Assembly: GCA_030546905.1 (NCBI GenBank)
Contig: JAUOPI010000008.1
Span: 94,687 to 158,686 of the forward strand
DNA from: Granulosicoccaceae sp. 1_MG-2023
GTDB taxonomy: Bacteria; Pseudomonadota; Gammaproteobacteria; Granulosicoccales; Granulosicoccaceae
DNA length: 64,000 nt
Direction: 5' to 3'
Shown here piece by piece: positions 1 through 10,999 of this stretch. Made by a program: the position numbers and the translations under genes. The notes beneath the pieces are model-generated. The model saw only the letters and a list, made by a program, of their open reading frames with translations. It did not search any database and had not been told where the DNA came from. Each line of letters starts with the position of its first letter. Position 1 is the stretch's first letter.

Positions 1-377
1 TTATTCAGCAAGGCCAGTGCAGAACCGGTACACACTTCAATCCGGTCCTGCGCGTCCAGCGTGCGGCTGATGTCGCTCAAATGGCGTGTCACTTTGGCTG
101 ACGCGTCGTTAAGTATGACCCTGGCCGCACCGCGCGAGGCCGCTTCCAGGCCCAGCGCGCCGCTACCGGCATACAAATCCAGCACGGTCGCACCGGGTAC
201 CTGAACCTGCAGCCAGTTAAACAGCGTCTCGCGGATACGGTCGCCGGTCGGGCGCAGCCCCTCGGCCTCAGGAAATTCAAAACGCCTGCCGCGCCACTGC
301 CCGCCGATGATGCGCAGGCGTTGACGACCGCTCGCGGCCGCTTTGCGCTGCGCTGTTGATGATTTAGTTTTGCGCAT
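1..377 (-). CDS. rsmD: 16S rRNA (guanine966-N2)-methyltransferase RsmD, N-terminal part
   Basis: The reading frame starts at the ATG at 377-375 and runs off the left edge, so about 125 N-terminal residues are present and the C-terminus is missing. The visible part contains LRIIGGQWRGRR near residue 21, RPTGDRIRETLFNWL, and the SAM-binding loop DLYAGSGALGLEA, which together are typical of RsmD. The catalytic NPPY motif would lie beyond the edge. RsmD methylates G966 of 16S rRNA in the assembled 30S subunit. The start overlaps the end of the upstream M16 peptidase gene by 14 bp, so translation is probably coupled. The link of rsmD with M16 peptidases and divergent ftsY is common in Gammaproteobacteria. 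Confidence 0.9.
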   Translation of the reverse strand, partial: MRKTKSSTAQRKAAASGRQRLRIIGGQWRGRRFEFPEAEGLRPTGDRIRETLFNWLQVQVPGATVLDLYAGSGALGLEAASRGAARVILNDASAKVTRHLSDISRTLDAQDRIEVCTGSALALLN

Positions 378-1656
378 CCTTCCCCACAATGACTGTGACC
401 ATTTTCTCCGGCGCCAGCACCTCAGCAAATGCAGCCAAGGCCTGCGCCCGCGTGACCGCGCGTACACGCGCCGGGTAGGTATCGAGCGAATCGGCCGGCA
501 GATGATAAAAACCGATCGCAGCCAGCGCCTGCGCCAACTCGATATTGGTGTCGGTGCGCATCGGCGCGCCGCCGGTAATATTGTCGATACTGTCCTGAAA
601 AGCCGCCTCGGACGGGCCTGTACGGATGTAATCGCTGAGTTTTTCCCGCACCAGCGCAAGCGCCTCCTGCGCCTGGTCATTGCGGGTTTTAAAACCGATG
701 ACAAAGGGGCCGGCTTCGGACATGGGCGCAACATAGCTGTAAATGCTGTAGACCAGACCACGCTGCTCGCGCACCTCATCCATCAGCACCGAGGCAAAGC
801 CGTTGCCGCCGAAACCATGATTGGCCAGCATCAGCGGCAGGCGTCGCGGATCCGAGCGGCTGAGCGACGGCTGTCCGAGCAGCACCGCAGTCTGAGCCGA
901 CGGAAAATCAATCCGCACCGTGCGCGCCTCCTGCAAAGGAGCCACCGGAGGCAGGGGCGCAGCCTTGCGCCCCTGCGGCAAAACCGCTGACAACTGCCCG
1001 GCCAGCGCCCGTGCCTGCGCCGCACTGATATCACCGACCAGCACAATCACCGCATTGGCGGCAGCGTAATACTGCCGATAAAACGCCTCGGCAGCACTGC
1101 GCGTCAAGGCTTCTATATCCTCTGCACCGGCCAGCCGGCCGTAAGGGTGTCCGGCGAATACCGCCCGGGTAAAGGCATCGCGCGCCACCGCATCGATATT
1201 CTGTTTGCGGGCACGCAAACCGGTCAGCATCTGAGAACGCGCCAGCGCGACTTCTTCATCACGGAACACCGGCTCACGCAGCACCTCGAGCAGCAAATCA
1301 ACAGCGCCCTTCTGCTGCTCAGGCAAGGTCAGGGTACGCAGATGCAACCAGGCCGAATCCCGTTCTGCACCGCTGGCAAAGCGCGCCCCCAGGCCCTCAA
1401 AACCGGCCGCAATCGCAGTCGCATCCTTCTCCGCGGTGCCACTGCCCAGCAAGGCTGAAGTCATCGCCGCCACGCCCGGCTGCGCGCCGTCGCGGGCACT
1501 GCCTGCGGCCCAGACCAAACGGACATCCAGCATCGGCAAGCCCGGCGTGGCGACAAAATAGACCGGTGCACCGGCCTCCGTCTGCCAGTGCTGCACCGGC
1601 GGCGCGGCGAACAACGGCGTGCTCAGCAAGCACAAAAACCAGAACAGCTTTCTCAT
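364..1656 (-). CDS. M16 family peptidase-like protein lacking the zinc motif
   Basis: This 430-residue protein begins with a signal peptide (MRKLFWFLCLLSTPLFA) and then two M16-type halves. It contains the family phrases VRLVWAAGSARDG and GFGGNGFASVLMDEVREQRGLVYSIYSY, the latter resembling the R/Y substrate-binding segment. The HxxEH zinc site is absent from the place it should occupy near residue 65, so this is predicted to be the non-catalytic partner of a two-subunit M16B peptidase. Its ATG overlaps the stop of the active subunit gene as ATGA, fitting stoichiometric co-translation. The proteins are probably periplasmic; the substrate is unknown. The split into active and inactive subunits is known for the family, and pairing of these two products is inferred from the gene overlap. 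Confidence 0.85.
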   Translation of the reverse strand: MRKLFWFLCLLSTPLFAAPPVQHWQTEAGAPVYFVATPGLPMLDVRLVWAAGSARDGAQPGVAAMTSALLGSGTAEKDATAIAAGFEGLGARFASGAERDSAWLHLRTLTLPEQQKGAVDLLLEVLREPVFRDEEVALARSQMLTGLRARKQNIDAVARDAFTRAVFAGHPYGRLAGAEDIEALTRSAAEAFYRQYYAAANAVIVLVGDISAAQARALAGQLSAVLPQGRKAAPLPPVAPLQEARTVRIDFPSAQTAVLLGQPSLSRSDPRRLPLMLANHGFGGNGFASVLMDEVREQRGLVYSIYSYVAPMSEAGPFVIGFKTRNDQAQEALALVREKLSDYIRTGPSEAAFQDSIDNITGGAPMRTDTNIELAQALAAIGFYHLPADSLDTYPARVRAVTRAQALAAFAEVLAPEKMVTVIVGKDAQN

Positions 1657-2993
1657 TGTCCGGCCTCCGTCTGCTGATCACCCTGCGGCTGCAATACGCC
1701 GACGGTCATACCGGCCGGCACCAGATAGCGTTGCACCACGGATTGCACCTGCGCGGCAGTGACCGCCTGAATCCCGGCCACATAGTCGTCACGCAGCTGC
1801 ACATCAAAACCCTGCACCGCGAGACTGCCGATGCTCACCGCCTTGCGGAACATGCTGTCGCGGTCAAACACATCTGCGGCAATGACCTGCGCCTTGACCC
1901 TGTCGAGCTCGTCGGCCGTCACACCGTGGCTGGCGATGTCGCTCAGTTCGGCCAGCAGCGCCTCTTCCAGCTGCGCGACCGTCACCTCGCCGGCCGGCGT
2001 GGCATCGAGCAGAAACAGGGTCGTATCCCGCTTGAGCATGGAATAGGACGCGCCGGCCGAGGCCGCCAACCGCCGCGTGCGCACCAGATCGCGGGTCAGC
2101 CGCGCACTGCTGCCGCCGTCGAGAATACCCGCCAGCACCGACAAGGCATAGGCGTCTTGCGGCGTCTGCGCCGTCGCCAGCGAAGGCACTTTGAAACCGA
2201 TAAGCAGGTACGGCAGCTGCGCCGGCAGCGTCATGCTCAGTCGCCGCGGGCCTTTTTGTTCCGGCTCCGGCCGTGCCTTGGCCGGCCGCAACTGCCCGGC
2301 GGGAATCGGGCCGTAGTGTTTTTTCGCCAGCGCGAACACGGTCTCCGGCAGCACATCCCCGACCACCACCAGCACGGCGTTGTTGGGCACATACCAGCGT
2401 TCATACCAGTCCTGTAATTCGGCCAGAGTCAAGGCCTGCAAATCAGCCGGCCAACCAATCACCGGCAGACGCTCCGGTGAAGCACTGAAGGCGGTGGCCA
2501 GAAAACGCTCGTACAATAATGACTGCGGCCGGTCATCGACCCGCGAACGGCGTTCCTCCTGCACCACCTTCAGCTCCTTGCCAAATTCCGCCTCGCTCAG
2601 CACGGTGTTACGCATCCGATCGGCTTCCAGTGCCATCACCCTGTCCAGATGCGCAGCGGCGATCTGCTGGTAATAACTTGTATACGCCTTGCTGGTAAAC
2701 GCGTTTTCCTCGCCGCCGAGCCGCGCCACCAGAGCCTGGAACTCGCCCTGCGGATGCGCCGGCGTGCCTTTGAACATCATGTGTTCGAGCACATGGGAGA
2801 TACCGGTAATACCGTCATGTTCGGAAAGACTGCCTACGTCATACCAGATCTGCTGCACCACCACCGGCGCACGGTGATCCGGTTCGACGATCACCCGCAG
2901 GCCGTTGTCCAGGGTGAGCTGCGCGAGCGAGGCGCCGGCCATCGGACTCAACAGTGCCAGCAGCCCTGCCGCCAATAGCTGTTTTACGTACAT
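1653..2993 (-). CDS. M16 family zinc metallopeptidase (active subunit)
   Basis: This 446-residue secreted peptidase starts at the ATG at 2993-2991, preceded by AGGACA at good spacing. A longer frame upstream lacks a signal peptide and was not chosen. The signal peptide is MYVKQLLAAGLLALLSPMAGA. The inverted zinc motif HVLEH lies at residues 67-71 (H67, E70, H71), followed by MMFKGT, and the distal glutamate probably sits in VVQEERRSRVDDRP. The R/Y-type motif appears as ILDGGSSARLTRDLVRTRRL. It heads a minus-strand operon with the motif-less M16 protein (ATGA overlap) and rsmD, transcribed divergently from ftsY. Pitrilysin-like enzymes of this type degrade peptides in the periplasm; the substrate cannot be read from sequence. 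Confidence 0.9.
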   Translation of the reverse strand: MYVKQLLAAGLLALLSPMAGASLAQLTLDNGLRVIVEPDHRAPVVVQQIWYDVGSLSEHDGITGISHVLEHMMFKGTPAHPQGEFQALVARLGGEENAFTSKAYTSYYQQIAAAHLDRVMALEADRMRNTVLSEAEFGKELKVVQEERRSRVDDRPQSLLYERFLATAFSASPERLPVIGWPADLQALTLAELQDWYERWYVPNNAVLVVVGDVLPETVFALAKKHYGPIPAGQLRPAKARPEPEQKGPRRLSMTLPAQLPYLLIGFKVPSLATAQTPQDAYALSVLAGILDGGSSARLTRDLVRTRRLAASAGASYSMLKRDTTLFLLDATPAGEVTVAQLEEALLAELSDIASHGVTADELDRVKAQVIAADVFDRDSMFRKAVSIGSLAVQGFDVQLRDDYVAGIQAVTAAQVQSVVQRYLVPAGMTVGVLQPQGDQQTEAGQ

Positions 2994-3066
2994 AAGTTGT
3001 CCTGTCTGAGGTCTCTGAAGCCGCCCCGTAGGTAAAAGGGGCCGCCGCGTCTGAGGCAATCGCCAC

Positions 3067-3094
3067 TTGCCTGCGCACCGGTCAATGATAGGAT
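3067..3094 (+). promoter_or_regulatory. Candidate sigma70 promoter for ftsY
   Basis: TTGCCT (3067-3072) and TAGGAT (3089-3094) are separated by 16 bp and end about 40 bp before the ftsY ATG, inside the intergenic space shared with the divergent M16 operon. This is a consensus match by eye only. Confidence 0.4.
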
Positions 3095-3136
3095 AGCCGC
3101 TGTTTTTTTTCCCCGCTCACGGGCACACGGGTAAAG

Positions 3137-4126
3137 ATGGGTTTCTTCAGTTTTCTCAAAAGCAAAAAAGACCAGCCTGCTGAGACGTCGGCCAAAGACG
3201 ACAACCTCGGCAACAAACTGGGTAAGACCCGCTCACGGCTGAGCGACGGTCTGCGCAACCTGTTCCGGCTCAATAAAACGATCGATGACGAGCTGCTGGA
3301 AGAGCTGGAAACACGCCTGATCACCGCCGACGTCGGCGTGCAGGCAACCGACCGCATCATGAAGTCACTGACCGACAAGGTCTCGCGCGCGCAGCTCAAT
3401 GACGCCGAAGCGCTCTACGACGCACTTCGCGAGGAGCTGGCCGGCATTCTCGCGCCGGTGGAAAAGCCGCTGGAGATTCCCGATTCGGACAGCCCCTTTG
3501 TGATTTTAGTGGTCGGGGTTAACGGCTCAGGCAAAACCACCACCATCGGCAAGCTCGCACGCCAGCTGCAGGACGGCGGTAAGTCCGTCATGCTGGCCGC
3601 CGGTGATACCTTCCGCGCCGCCGCCGTTGAGCAGCTGCAGACCTGGGGCGAACGTAACGAGGTCACCGTCATTTCACAAGGTCAGGGCGCAGACTCAGCC
3701 TCGGTGATCTTCGACGCCCTGAGCGCGGCCAAAGCACGCGGCATCGATGTGCTGATCGCCGACACCGCCGGCCGCTTGCACACCCAGGCCGGCCTGATGG
3801 ATGAGCTGCGCAAGGTCAAACGGGTGATCGGCAAAATTGACCCGACCGCACCGCACGAAACCCTGATCGTACTCGATGGGAGCACCGGCCAGAATGCGCT
3901 CAATCAGGCCGAGCAATTCCATGCGGCCATGGATCTCAGCGGTATCGTGGTCACCAAACTCGACGGCACCGCAAAAGGCGGGATCGTGTTCGCCATTGCC
4001 GAGAAGCTCGGCATCGCTCTGCGCTTTATCGGGGTCGGCGAAAAAGTCACCGATCTGCGCGTCTTTCAGGCCGAAGAATTCGTCGATGCGCTGCTCGCCG
4101 ACGACCGGGACAGCGACTCAGAATGA
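3137..4126 (+). CDS. ftsY: Signal recognition particle receptor FtsY
   Basis: FtsY is the SRP receptor GTPase that docks ribosome-nascent chain-SRP complexes at the inner membrane. The 329-residue protein has a short basic, amphipathic N-terminus (MGFFSFLKSKKD), a helical N domain (about residues 30-105) and the SRP-type GTPase G domain. The P-loop GVNGSGKTT is at 127-135, followed by DTFRAAA, then DTAGRL and TKLDGTAKGG. It lacks the long acidic A domain of the E. coli protein, so membrane binding probably depends on the short N-terminal helix. It is the first gene of the ftsYEX unit; its TGA overlaps the ftsE ATG as ATGA. Confidence 0.98.
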   Translation: MGFFSFLKSKKDQPAETSAKDDNLGNKLGKTRSRLSDGLRNLFRLNKTIDDELLEELETRLITADVGVQATDRIMKSLTDKVSRAQLNDAEALYDALREELAGILAPVEKPLEIPDSDSPFVILVVGVNGSGKTTTIGKLARQLQDGGKSVMLAAGDTFRAAAVEQLQTWGERNEVTVISQGQGADSASVIFDALSAAKARGIDVLIADTAGRLHTQAGLMDELRKVKRVIGKIDPTAPHETLIVLDGSTGQNALNQAEQFHAAMDLSGIVVTKLDGTAKGGIVFAIAEKLGIALRFIGVGEKVTDLRVFQAEEFVDALLADDRDSDSE

Positions 4127-4809
4127 TTGAGTTTCAACGCGTCGGAAAACGCTTCGGCAAAAGCGGCGGCGCCGCTCTGGAAGATGTCAGCTTCCATGTC
4201 CCGCAAGGCGGCATCGGCTTTCTCACCGGCCACTCCGGCGCGGGCAAAAGCACCCTGCTGCGACTGGCCGCCGGGCTCGATATGCCCTCGGCCGGACGCA
4301 TCCTGATCGCCGGCACCGCGCTCGATTCACTGCGCGAAGCGCGCCGCACGGCACTGCGCCGGCATATGGGCATCGTGTTTCAGGAGCACCACCTGCTGCT
4401 CGACCGCAATGTCTTTGACAACGTGGCCCTGCCACTGGTGATGGCCGGCTACAGCTTCACCGACATCCAGCGCCGCGTGCGCGCCGCGCTCGACAAGGTC
4501 GGCCTGCTCAAATACGAAACCGCCAGCCCGCGGGAACTGTCCGGCGGCGAACAGCAACGCGTCGGTATCGCCCGTGCGGTGATTAACCGCCCCAGTCTGC
4601 TGCTGGCGGACGAACCCACCGGTAATCTCGACCCCGAGATGAGCATGGAAATCATGAATCTGTTCCGCCAGTTCAATCAGGCCGGCGTCACCGTGCTGAT
4701 CGCCACCCACGATCTGGCCCTGTTGCGCGAGCTGGGCTTTCCGGTGCTGTCCCTGCGCGGCGGCCGGCTGGTGCACAATGATTTCCAGAACCCACGGATG
4801 GAACACTAG
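4123..4809 (+). CDS. ftsE: Cell division ATP-binding protein FtsE
   Basis: FtsE is the ABC-type ATPase partner of FtsX. The complex transmits ATP hydrolysis across the membrane to activate peptidoglycan hydrolases at the septum. The 228-residue protein shows Walker A GHSGAGKS (36-43), the signature LSGGEQQR and Walker [13 protein letters not shown], then IATHD. It overlaps ftsY by 4 bp and is separated from ftsX by 3 bp, so the three genes form one transcription unit. Confidence 0.97.
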   Translation: MIEFQRVGKRFGKSGGAALEDVSFHVPQGGIGFLTGHSGAGKSTLLRLAAGLDMPSAGRILIAGTALDSLREARRTALRRHMGIVFQEHHLLLDRNVFDNVALPLVMAGYSFTDIQRRVRAALDKVGLLKYETASPRELSGGEQQRVGIARAVINRPSLLLADEPTGNLDPEMSMEIMNLFRQFNQAGVTVLIATHDLALLRELGFPVLSLRGGRLVHNDFQNPRMEH

Positions 4810-4812
4810 AGC

Positions 4813-5760
4813 ATGGCCGCCCTCAGCCTTAAACAACGCTTTGCCTACACCCCGCGCGGTCACGCCCTGCGCCACAGTCTGGCCTATCTCAGCCGCGCCC
4901 GTGTGGCGACCCTGCTTACCCTGCTGGTCATAGGTATTTCACTGGCCCTGCCGGCCATCTTTTCCGTGCTGGTGACCAATCTGCGCAGCCTTGATGTGGG
5001 CAATGAAGACGCCAACAGCCTGACCCTCTATCTGCATATGCGGGTCGATGATCTGGGCGGTGTGGAACTGGCCAGCCGCATCCAGCAGCGCGACGATATC
5101 CGCATGACGCGCTACGTGTCCCGCGATGAGGCATTGGAAACCTTCAGCCGCCACTTCTCGCTGGCCGATGCGGTCGACACCCTGGGCGAAAACCCCTTAC
5201 CCGGCGCGATTATTGCGGTAATGGCCACCGAAGATGACGACGAGGCCCGTATTGCGGCCCTGAGTCAGGAACTGAGCGCGCTGCCGGAAGTGGAATTCGT
5301 CAAATACGATCTGCGCTGGCTGAAGCGCCTGCACGCGCTGCTGGAACTGGTCTCGCGGGCGGTCTGGCTGATCGGCGGACTGCTGGTAATGACGGCCTTG
5401 CTGGTCATAGGCAACACCATCCGCCTGGAGATGCTGCGCCGCTCGGACGAGATCGCCGTCTCGCATCTGGTCGGCGCCAGCCGCCGGCAAATCCGCCGTC
5501 CGTTTCTCTACAGCGGATTGATTTACGGCTTCGCCGGCGGCCTGCTGGCCTTATGTCTGGTCTGGCTCAGCGTGGGCCTGTTGCGCGGCCCGACCGCCGA
5601 GCTTGCCGGTTTGTATGGCAGCGGCTTTGAACTCAGCGGCCTGAATGGCGCTCAAAGCGGGCTCATACTGGCGATTTCAACACTGGTCGGGCTGACCGGC
5701 GCGTGGTTTGCCGTACGTTGGCAGATAACCCGCCTGTGTAACCCCGGCGAATCGTCTTAA
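4813..5760 (+). CDS. ftsX: Cell division protein FtsX
   Basis: FtsX is the membrane subunit of the FtsEX complex. The 315-residue protein has a cytoplasmic N-terminus, a first membrane segment near 34-55 (ATLLTLLVIGISLALPAIF), a periplasmic domain of about 110 residues that would contact an amidase activator such as EnvC, and three further hydrophobic segments in the C-terminal half with the FtsX-family phrase HLVGASRRQIRRPFLY. It closes the ftsYEX unit; rpoH starts 145 bp further on behind its own regulatory region. Confidence 0.95.
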   Translation: MAALSLKQRFAYTPRGHALRHSLAYLSRARVATLLTLLVIGISLALPAIFSVLVTNLRSLDVGNEDANSLTLYLHMRVDDLGGVELASRIQQRDDIRMTRYVSRDEALETFSRHFSLADAVDTLGENPLPGAIIAVMATEDDDEARIAALSQELSALPEVEFVKYDLRWLKRLHALLELVSRAVWLIGGLLVMTALLVIGNTIRLEMLRRSDEIAVSHLVGASRRQIRRPFLYSGLIYGFAGGLLALCLVWLSVGLLRGPTAELAGLYGSGFELSGLNGAQSGLILAISTLVGLTGAWFAVRWQITRLCNPGESS

Positions 5761-5847
5761 CAGTCTGACACAATTGATATTTTCATAGATAATTCAATCA
5801 CTTGAACAAGCTGAAAATTTACATACCGGGCGGAACTTTACGCCTTG

Positions 5848-5874
5848 TTAGCACTCATATAACCAGAGTGCTAA
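5848..5874 (+). promoter_or_regulatory. CIRCE operator (HrcA binding site) upstream of rpoH
   Basis: The sequence reads TTAGCACTC, nine bases, then GAGTGCTAA. This is an exact match to the CIRCE inverted repeat recognised by the HrcA heat-shock repressor. It lies 31 bp upstream of the rpoH start codon. A -10-like TATAAC (5858-5863) sits in its spacer, so bound HrcA would block transcription or the early transcript. HrcA itself is not encoded in this window. Confidence 0.9.
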
Positions 5875-5905
5875 TATCAAGCTATAGTTTTTCGCGGGAG
5901 GTGTT

Positions 5906-6781
5906 ATGAGCAACGCGCTTACAGTGAATCAGTATCAACCCGGCATGTCTGTGCCGGCCGTGGCGGACGATCTCACCAGCTACATGGCCCGCATCAGCAA
6001 TACGCCGGTTCTGACCGCTGATGAGGAAAAAGCGCTGGCCAGACGCCTGATCGACAAACAGGATCTGGACGCCGCACGACAACTCATCATGTCGCAACTG
6101 CGCTTTGTGGTACATATCGCACGCAGTTACACCGGCTACGGCCTGCCCCTGGCGGATCTGATTCAGGAAGGCAATCTGGGCCTGATGAAAGCCGTCAAAC
6201 GCTTTGATCCGGACAAAAACGTACGCCTGATCTCATTTGCAGTGCACTGGATACGCGCTGAGATCCACGAGTACGTGATCCGCAACTGGCGCATCGTCAA
6301 AGTCGCCACCACCAAGGCGCAACGCAAGCTGTTCTTCAAGCTGCGTAGCTCCAAGAAAGCCCTGAACTGGTTTTCCCAGGACGAGGTCAACCGCGTCGCT
6401 GAAGATCTGGGCGTCAAGCCCGAAGTGGTGATGGAAATGGAATCGCGCATGAGCGGCCACGACGCTTCGTTTGACCGCCCTGCCGGCAGCGATAACGACG
6501 AGCTCAGCAGTGCCCCGTCGGACTATCTGTTTACCGAGGGCAAGTCGCCGGAGCAGCTGCTGATCGGCGATGACCAGCGCGACAACAATCTGGAAATCCT
6601 CGGCGAAGGTCTGGACGATCTCGACGACCGCAGCCGCGACATCCTGATGCGCCGCTGGCTCGACGACGAAAACAAAGCCACGCTGCAGGAACTGGCCACC
6701 GAATACGGCGTATCGCCGGAACGGATCCGCCAGATCGAAAAAAATGCGATGAACAAGATCAAAAAGCGCTTCGCAGCCTGA
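5906..6781 (+). CDS. rpoH: Heat shock sigma factor RpoH (sigma-32)
   Basis: RpoH directs RNA polymerase to heat-shock promoters. The 291-residue protein has sigma70-family region 2 (about 55-125, LRFVVHIARSYTGYGLPLAD and DPDKNVRLISFAVHWIRAEI) and region 4 with a C-terminal helix-turn-helix. The diagnostic RpoH box QRKLFFKLRSSKK (139-151) separates it from housekeeping sigma factors. A strong ribosome site GGGAGGTG precedes the ATG. A perfect CIRCE element in the leader implies transcriptional repression by HrcA at low temperature, on top of the usual post-transcriptional control of this sigma factor. A rho-independent terminator follows directly. Confidence 0.97.
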   Translation: MSNALTVNQYQPGMSVPAVADDLTSYMARISNTPVLTADEEKALARRLIDKQDLDAARQLIMSQLRFVVHIARSYTGYGLPLADLIQEGNLGLMKAVKRFDPDKNVRLISFAVHWIRAEIHEYVIRNWRIVKVATTKAQRKLFFKLRSSKKALNWFSQDEVNRVAEDLGVKPEVVMEMESRMSGHDASFDRPAGSDNDELSSAPSDYLFTEGKSPEQLLIGDDQRDNNLEILGEGLDDLDDRSRDILMRRWLDDENKATLQELATEYGVSPERIRQIEKNAMNKIKKRFAA

Positions 6782-6806
6782 AACCGGCCGCCGGCCCGTC
6801 GCCATT

Positions 6807-6836
6807 AAAAAACGCCGCTCTATGCGGCGTTTTTTT
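6807..6836 (+). terminator. Rho-independent terminator of rpoH
   Basis: Stem AACGCCGC / GCGGCGTT with a TCTAT loop, flanked by A and T tracts, begins 26 bp after the rpoH stop codon. Confidence 0.92.
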
Positions 6837-6932
6837 GTGCCCGCCGCTTGCCCGCGCCGGCCGCCAATCCCGTCCCCCAAGCGCAGGCAATTTCGCTACA
6901 CTTACGCCACCGAAAATACTGTGACCCCGACC

Positions 6933-7523
6933 ATGCTGTTTTATTTACTGCCTGTTCTCGCCTATCTGCTCGGCTCTGTGTCCGCGGCGATCATTACCTG
7001 CCGCCTGATGGGCCTGCCCGACCCGCGCGAGAGCGGCTCTAACAACCCCGGCGCCACCAATGTGCTGCGCCTCGGCGGCAAAAAAGCCGCTGCCATCACA
7101 CTGATCGGCGACATGCTCAAAGGCCTGCTGCCGGTGCTGATTGCCAAAGCAATCAGCGACGACCCGCTGATTATCAGCCTGACCGCACTGGGCGCCTTTC
7201 TCGGCCATCTCTACCCGGTGTTTTTCGGCCTGCAGGGCGGCAAAGGCGTCGCCACCGCCATCGGTGCCATGTTCGGCCTGTCCTGGGTTGCCGGCCTGAT
7301 GCTTGCCGCCAGCTGGCTGATCGTCAGCCTGCTGTTCCGCATCTCCTCCCTGGCCGCACTGAGCGCTTTTGCGCTGGCGCCGCTGTATCTGTGGCTGAGT
7401 CCCGGCCAGTGGCAGCCCATGCTGATCATGGCCGTCATGAGCGCCCTGCTGTTCTGGCGTCACCGCGCGAATATTGCCCGCATTATCGACGGCACAGAGC
7501 CGAAGATCGGGCGTAAGAAATAA
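6933..7523 (+). CDS. plsY: Acyl-phosphate glycerol-3-phosphate acyltransferase PlsY
   Basis: PlsY transfers the acyl group from acyl-phosphate to glycerol-3-phosphate, the first step of phospholipid synthesis at the inner membrane. The 196-residue protein is almost entirely hydrophobic, with about five membrane segments. It carries the family motifs SGSNNPGATNVLR (glycerol-3-phosphate loop), HLYPVFFGLQGGKGVATA and FWRHRANI. The ATG at 6933 was chosen because the family starts directly with the first membrane helix; a longer frame begins inside the rpoH terminator and is not credible. The gene ends 12 bp from the convergent tsaD gene. Confidence 0.93.
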   Translation: MLFYLLPVLAYLLGSVSAAIITCRLMGLPDPRESGSNNPGATNVLRLGGKKAAAITLIGDMLKGLLPVLIAKAISDDPLIISLTALGAFLGHLYPVFFGLQGGKGVATAIGAMFGLSWVAGLMLAASWLIVSLLFRISSLAALSAFALAPLYLWLSPGQWQPMLIMAVMSALLFWRHRANIARIIDGTEPKIGRKK

Positions 7524-7535
7524 TCACTGGGGCGC

Positions 7536-8561
7536 CTAGGACAAAGGCGTCAGCTCTTCCATCGGCCAGCGCGCCCGCACCCGGAAACCGTCGCGGGCAT
7601 CACACTGACCGGCAGCCAGACGCAGGCTGCCGGCCAGCGCAATCATGGCCCCGTTGTCGGTACAGAACTCGATCCGCGGATAAAACACCGCCACACCGGC
7701 AGCGCCGAAATGCGCCTCAAACTGCGCACGCAACTGCCGGTTTGCGCCCACCCCGCCGGCAATCACCAGACGCTGCAGGCCTTCCTGACGCAAGGCCCGC
7801 TCGCATTTGATACGCAGGGTATCGATCACTGCGGCCTGAAACGACGCCGCCACATCGGCACGCACCGCCTCGCTGGCACCGGCCTGGCGCCAGGCGGTAA
7901 TCGCCGCCGTTTTCAGCCCACTGAAACTGAAATCCAGTCCCGGACGGTTTGTCATGGGCCGCGCAAAGCCGAACGCAGCAGGATCACCGGACTCGGCCAG
8001 CGAGGCCAGCAAAGGCCCGCCCGGATAGCCCAGGCCCATCATTTTGGCCGTCTTGTCAAAGGCTTCGCCGGCCGCATCATCCAGCGTCTCCCCGAGCAGG
8101 CGGTAGCGGCCCACGCCATCGACACGGATCAGCATGGTATGACCGCCGGACACCAACATAGACAGAAACGGAAACGCCGGCGCCTGTTCTTCGAGCATCG
8201 GTGCCAGCATATGCCCTTCCATATGATGCACGCCCAATGACGGAATCCCGCGTGCCCAGGCGAAAGCCCGCGCCGCCGAGGCTCCGGCCAGCAAGGCCCC
8301 CATCAACCCCGGTCCGGCCGTATAGGCCACGGCATCGATTTGCTCCGGACCGTGCCCGGCACGGGCAAAAAGCTGCTCTAAGAGCTGCGGCAGACGCGCC
8401 ACGTGGTCCCGTGAAGCCAGCTCCGGCACCACCCCGCCATAGGCCGCATGCAGATCAACCTGACTGTGTAATACGTGTGCTTTCAAGCCCTTATCGGTGT
8501 CGACGATGGCCAGCCCGGTCTCATCACAGGAAGACTCGATGCCCAATACCTTCATATTCAT
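7536..8561 (-). CDS. tsaD: tRNA N6-adenosine threonylcarbamoyltransferase TsaD
   Basis: TsaD transfers the threonylcarbamoyl group to A37 of ANN-decoding tRNAs (t6A synthesis), acting with TsaB and TsaE. The 341-residue protein has the ASKHA-fold start [12 protein letters not shown], the metal-binding HHMEGH and MLVSGGHT. Two in-frame ATGs lie six bases apart (8561 and 8555); AGGA sits closer to the ideal distance from the second, so the true protein may be 339 residues. A TATAAT on the minus strand (8596-8591) makes a likely -10 for this gene, divergent from rpsU as in many Gammaproteobacteria. Confidence 0.96.
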   Translation of the reverse strand: MNMKVLGIESSCDETGLAIVDTDKGLKAHVLHSQVDLHAAYGGVVPELASRDHVARLPQLLEQLFARAGHGPEQIDAVAYTAGPGLMGALLAGASAARAFAWARGIPSLGVHHMEGHMLAPMLEEQAPAFPFLSMLVSGGHTMLIRVDGVGRYRLLGETLDDAAGEAFDKTAKMMGLGYPGGPLLASLAESGDPAAFGFARPMTNRPGLDFSFSGLKTAAITAWRQAGASEAVRADVAASFQAAVIDTLRIKCERALRQEGLQRLVIAGGVGANRQLRAQFEAHFGAAGVAVFYPRIEFCTDNGAMIALAGSLRLAAGQCDARDGFRVRARWPMEELTPLS

Positions 8562-8581
8562 TCTGTCCTGACGAAATAGTT

Positions 8582-8609
8582 TTGCATCAGATTATACACG
8601 CGTTATAAT
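8582..8609 (+). promoter_or_regulatory. Promoter of rpsU
   Basis: TTGCAT (8582-8587) and a consensus TATAAT (8604-8609) are 16 bp apart, about 50 bp ahead of the rpsU ATG. A second TATAAT on the opposite strand at 8596-8591 lies within the spacer, so the tsaD and rpsU promoters overlap back to back. Confidence 0.75.
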
Positions 8610-8657
8610 TGTCGGGTTTTTCCAGCAAATATTTGACCCGAGGTCTTTGGAACTGTA

Positions 8658-8873
8658 ATGCCTTCAGTACGAGTTAAAGAGAACGAACCTTTCGAAATGG
8701 CCCTTCGTCGCTTCAAGCGCTCTTGCGAGAAAGCCGGCGTTTTGACTGAAACCCGTCGCCGTGAATTCTACGAAAAGCCGACAACTGAGCGTAAACGTAA
8801 AGCTGCTGCTGCAGTGAAGCGTCACCAGAAGAAAGTCGCTAAAGAAGCCGCTCGTCGCGTACGCCTCTACTAA
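8658..8873 (+). CDS. rpsU: 30S ribosomal protein S21
   Basis: The 71-residue, very basic protein matches S21 along its whole length ([20 protein letters not shown] and a lysine/arginine-rich tail ending RVRLY). S21 helps mRNA binding in initiation by the 30S subunit. In most Gammaproteobacteria it opens the rpsU-dnaG-rpoD operon. Here yqeY follows, but dnaG lies 20 kb away and rpoD is not in the window. Confidence 0.98.
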   Translation: MPSVRVKENEPFEMALRRFKRSCEKAGVLTETRRREFYEKPTTERKRKAAAAVKRHQKKVAKEAARRVRLY

Positions 8874-8930
8874 TTTCGACAGAGGACGTAACAGGAGCCC
8901 GGCTCAACGGGCATCCTGAAGCAGACAACT

Positions 8931-10960
<2,030 letters not shown>

Positions 10961-10999
10961 ACGCGCCGCCCACCACGGCTTAGCAACATCATCACGCCT

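Noticed and set aside
5801..5826. Sigma-32-type promoter (CTTGAA) upstream of rpoH
   Set aside because: No matching CCCCAT-like -10 is found at the proper distance.
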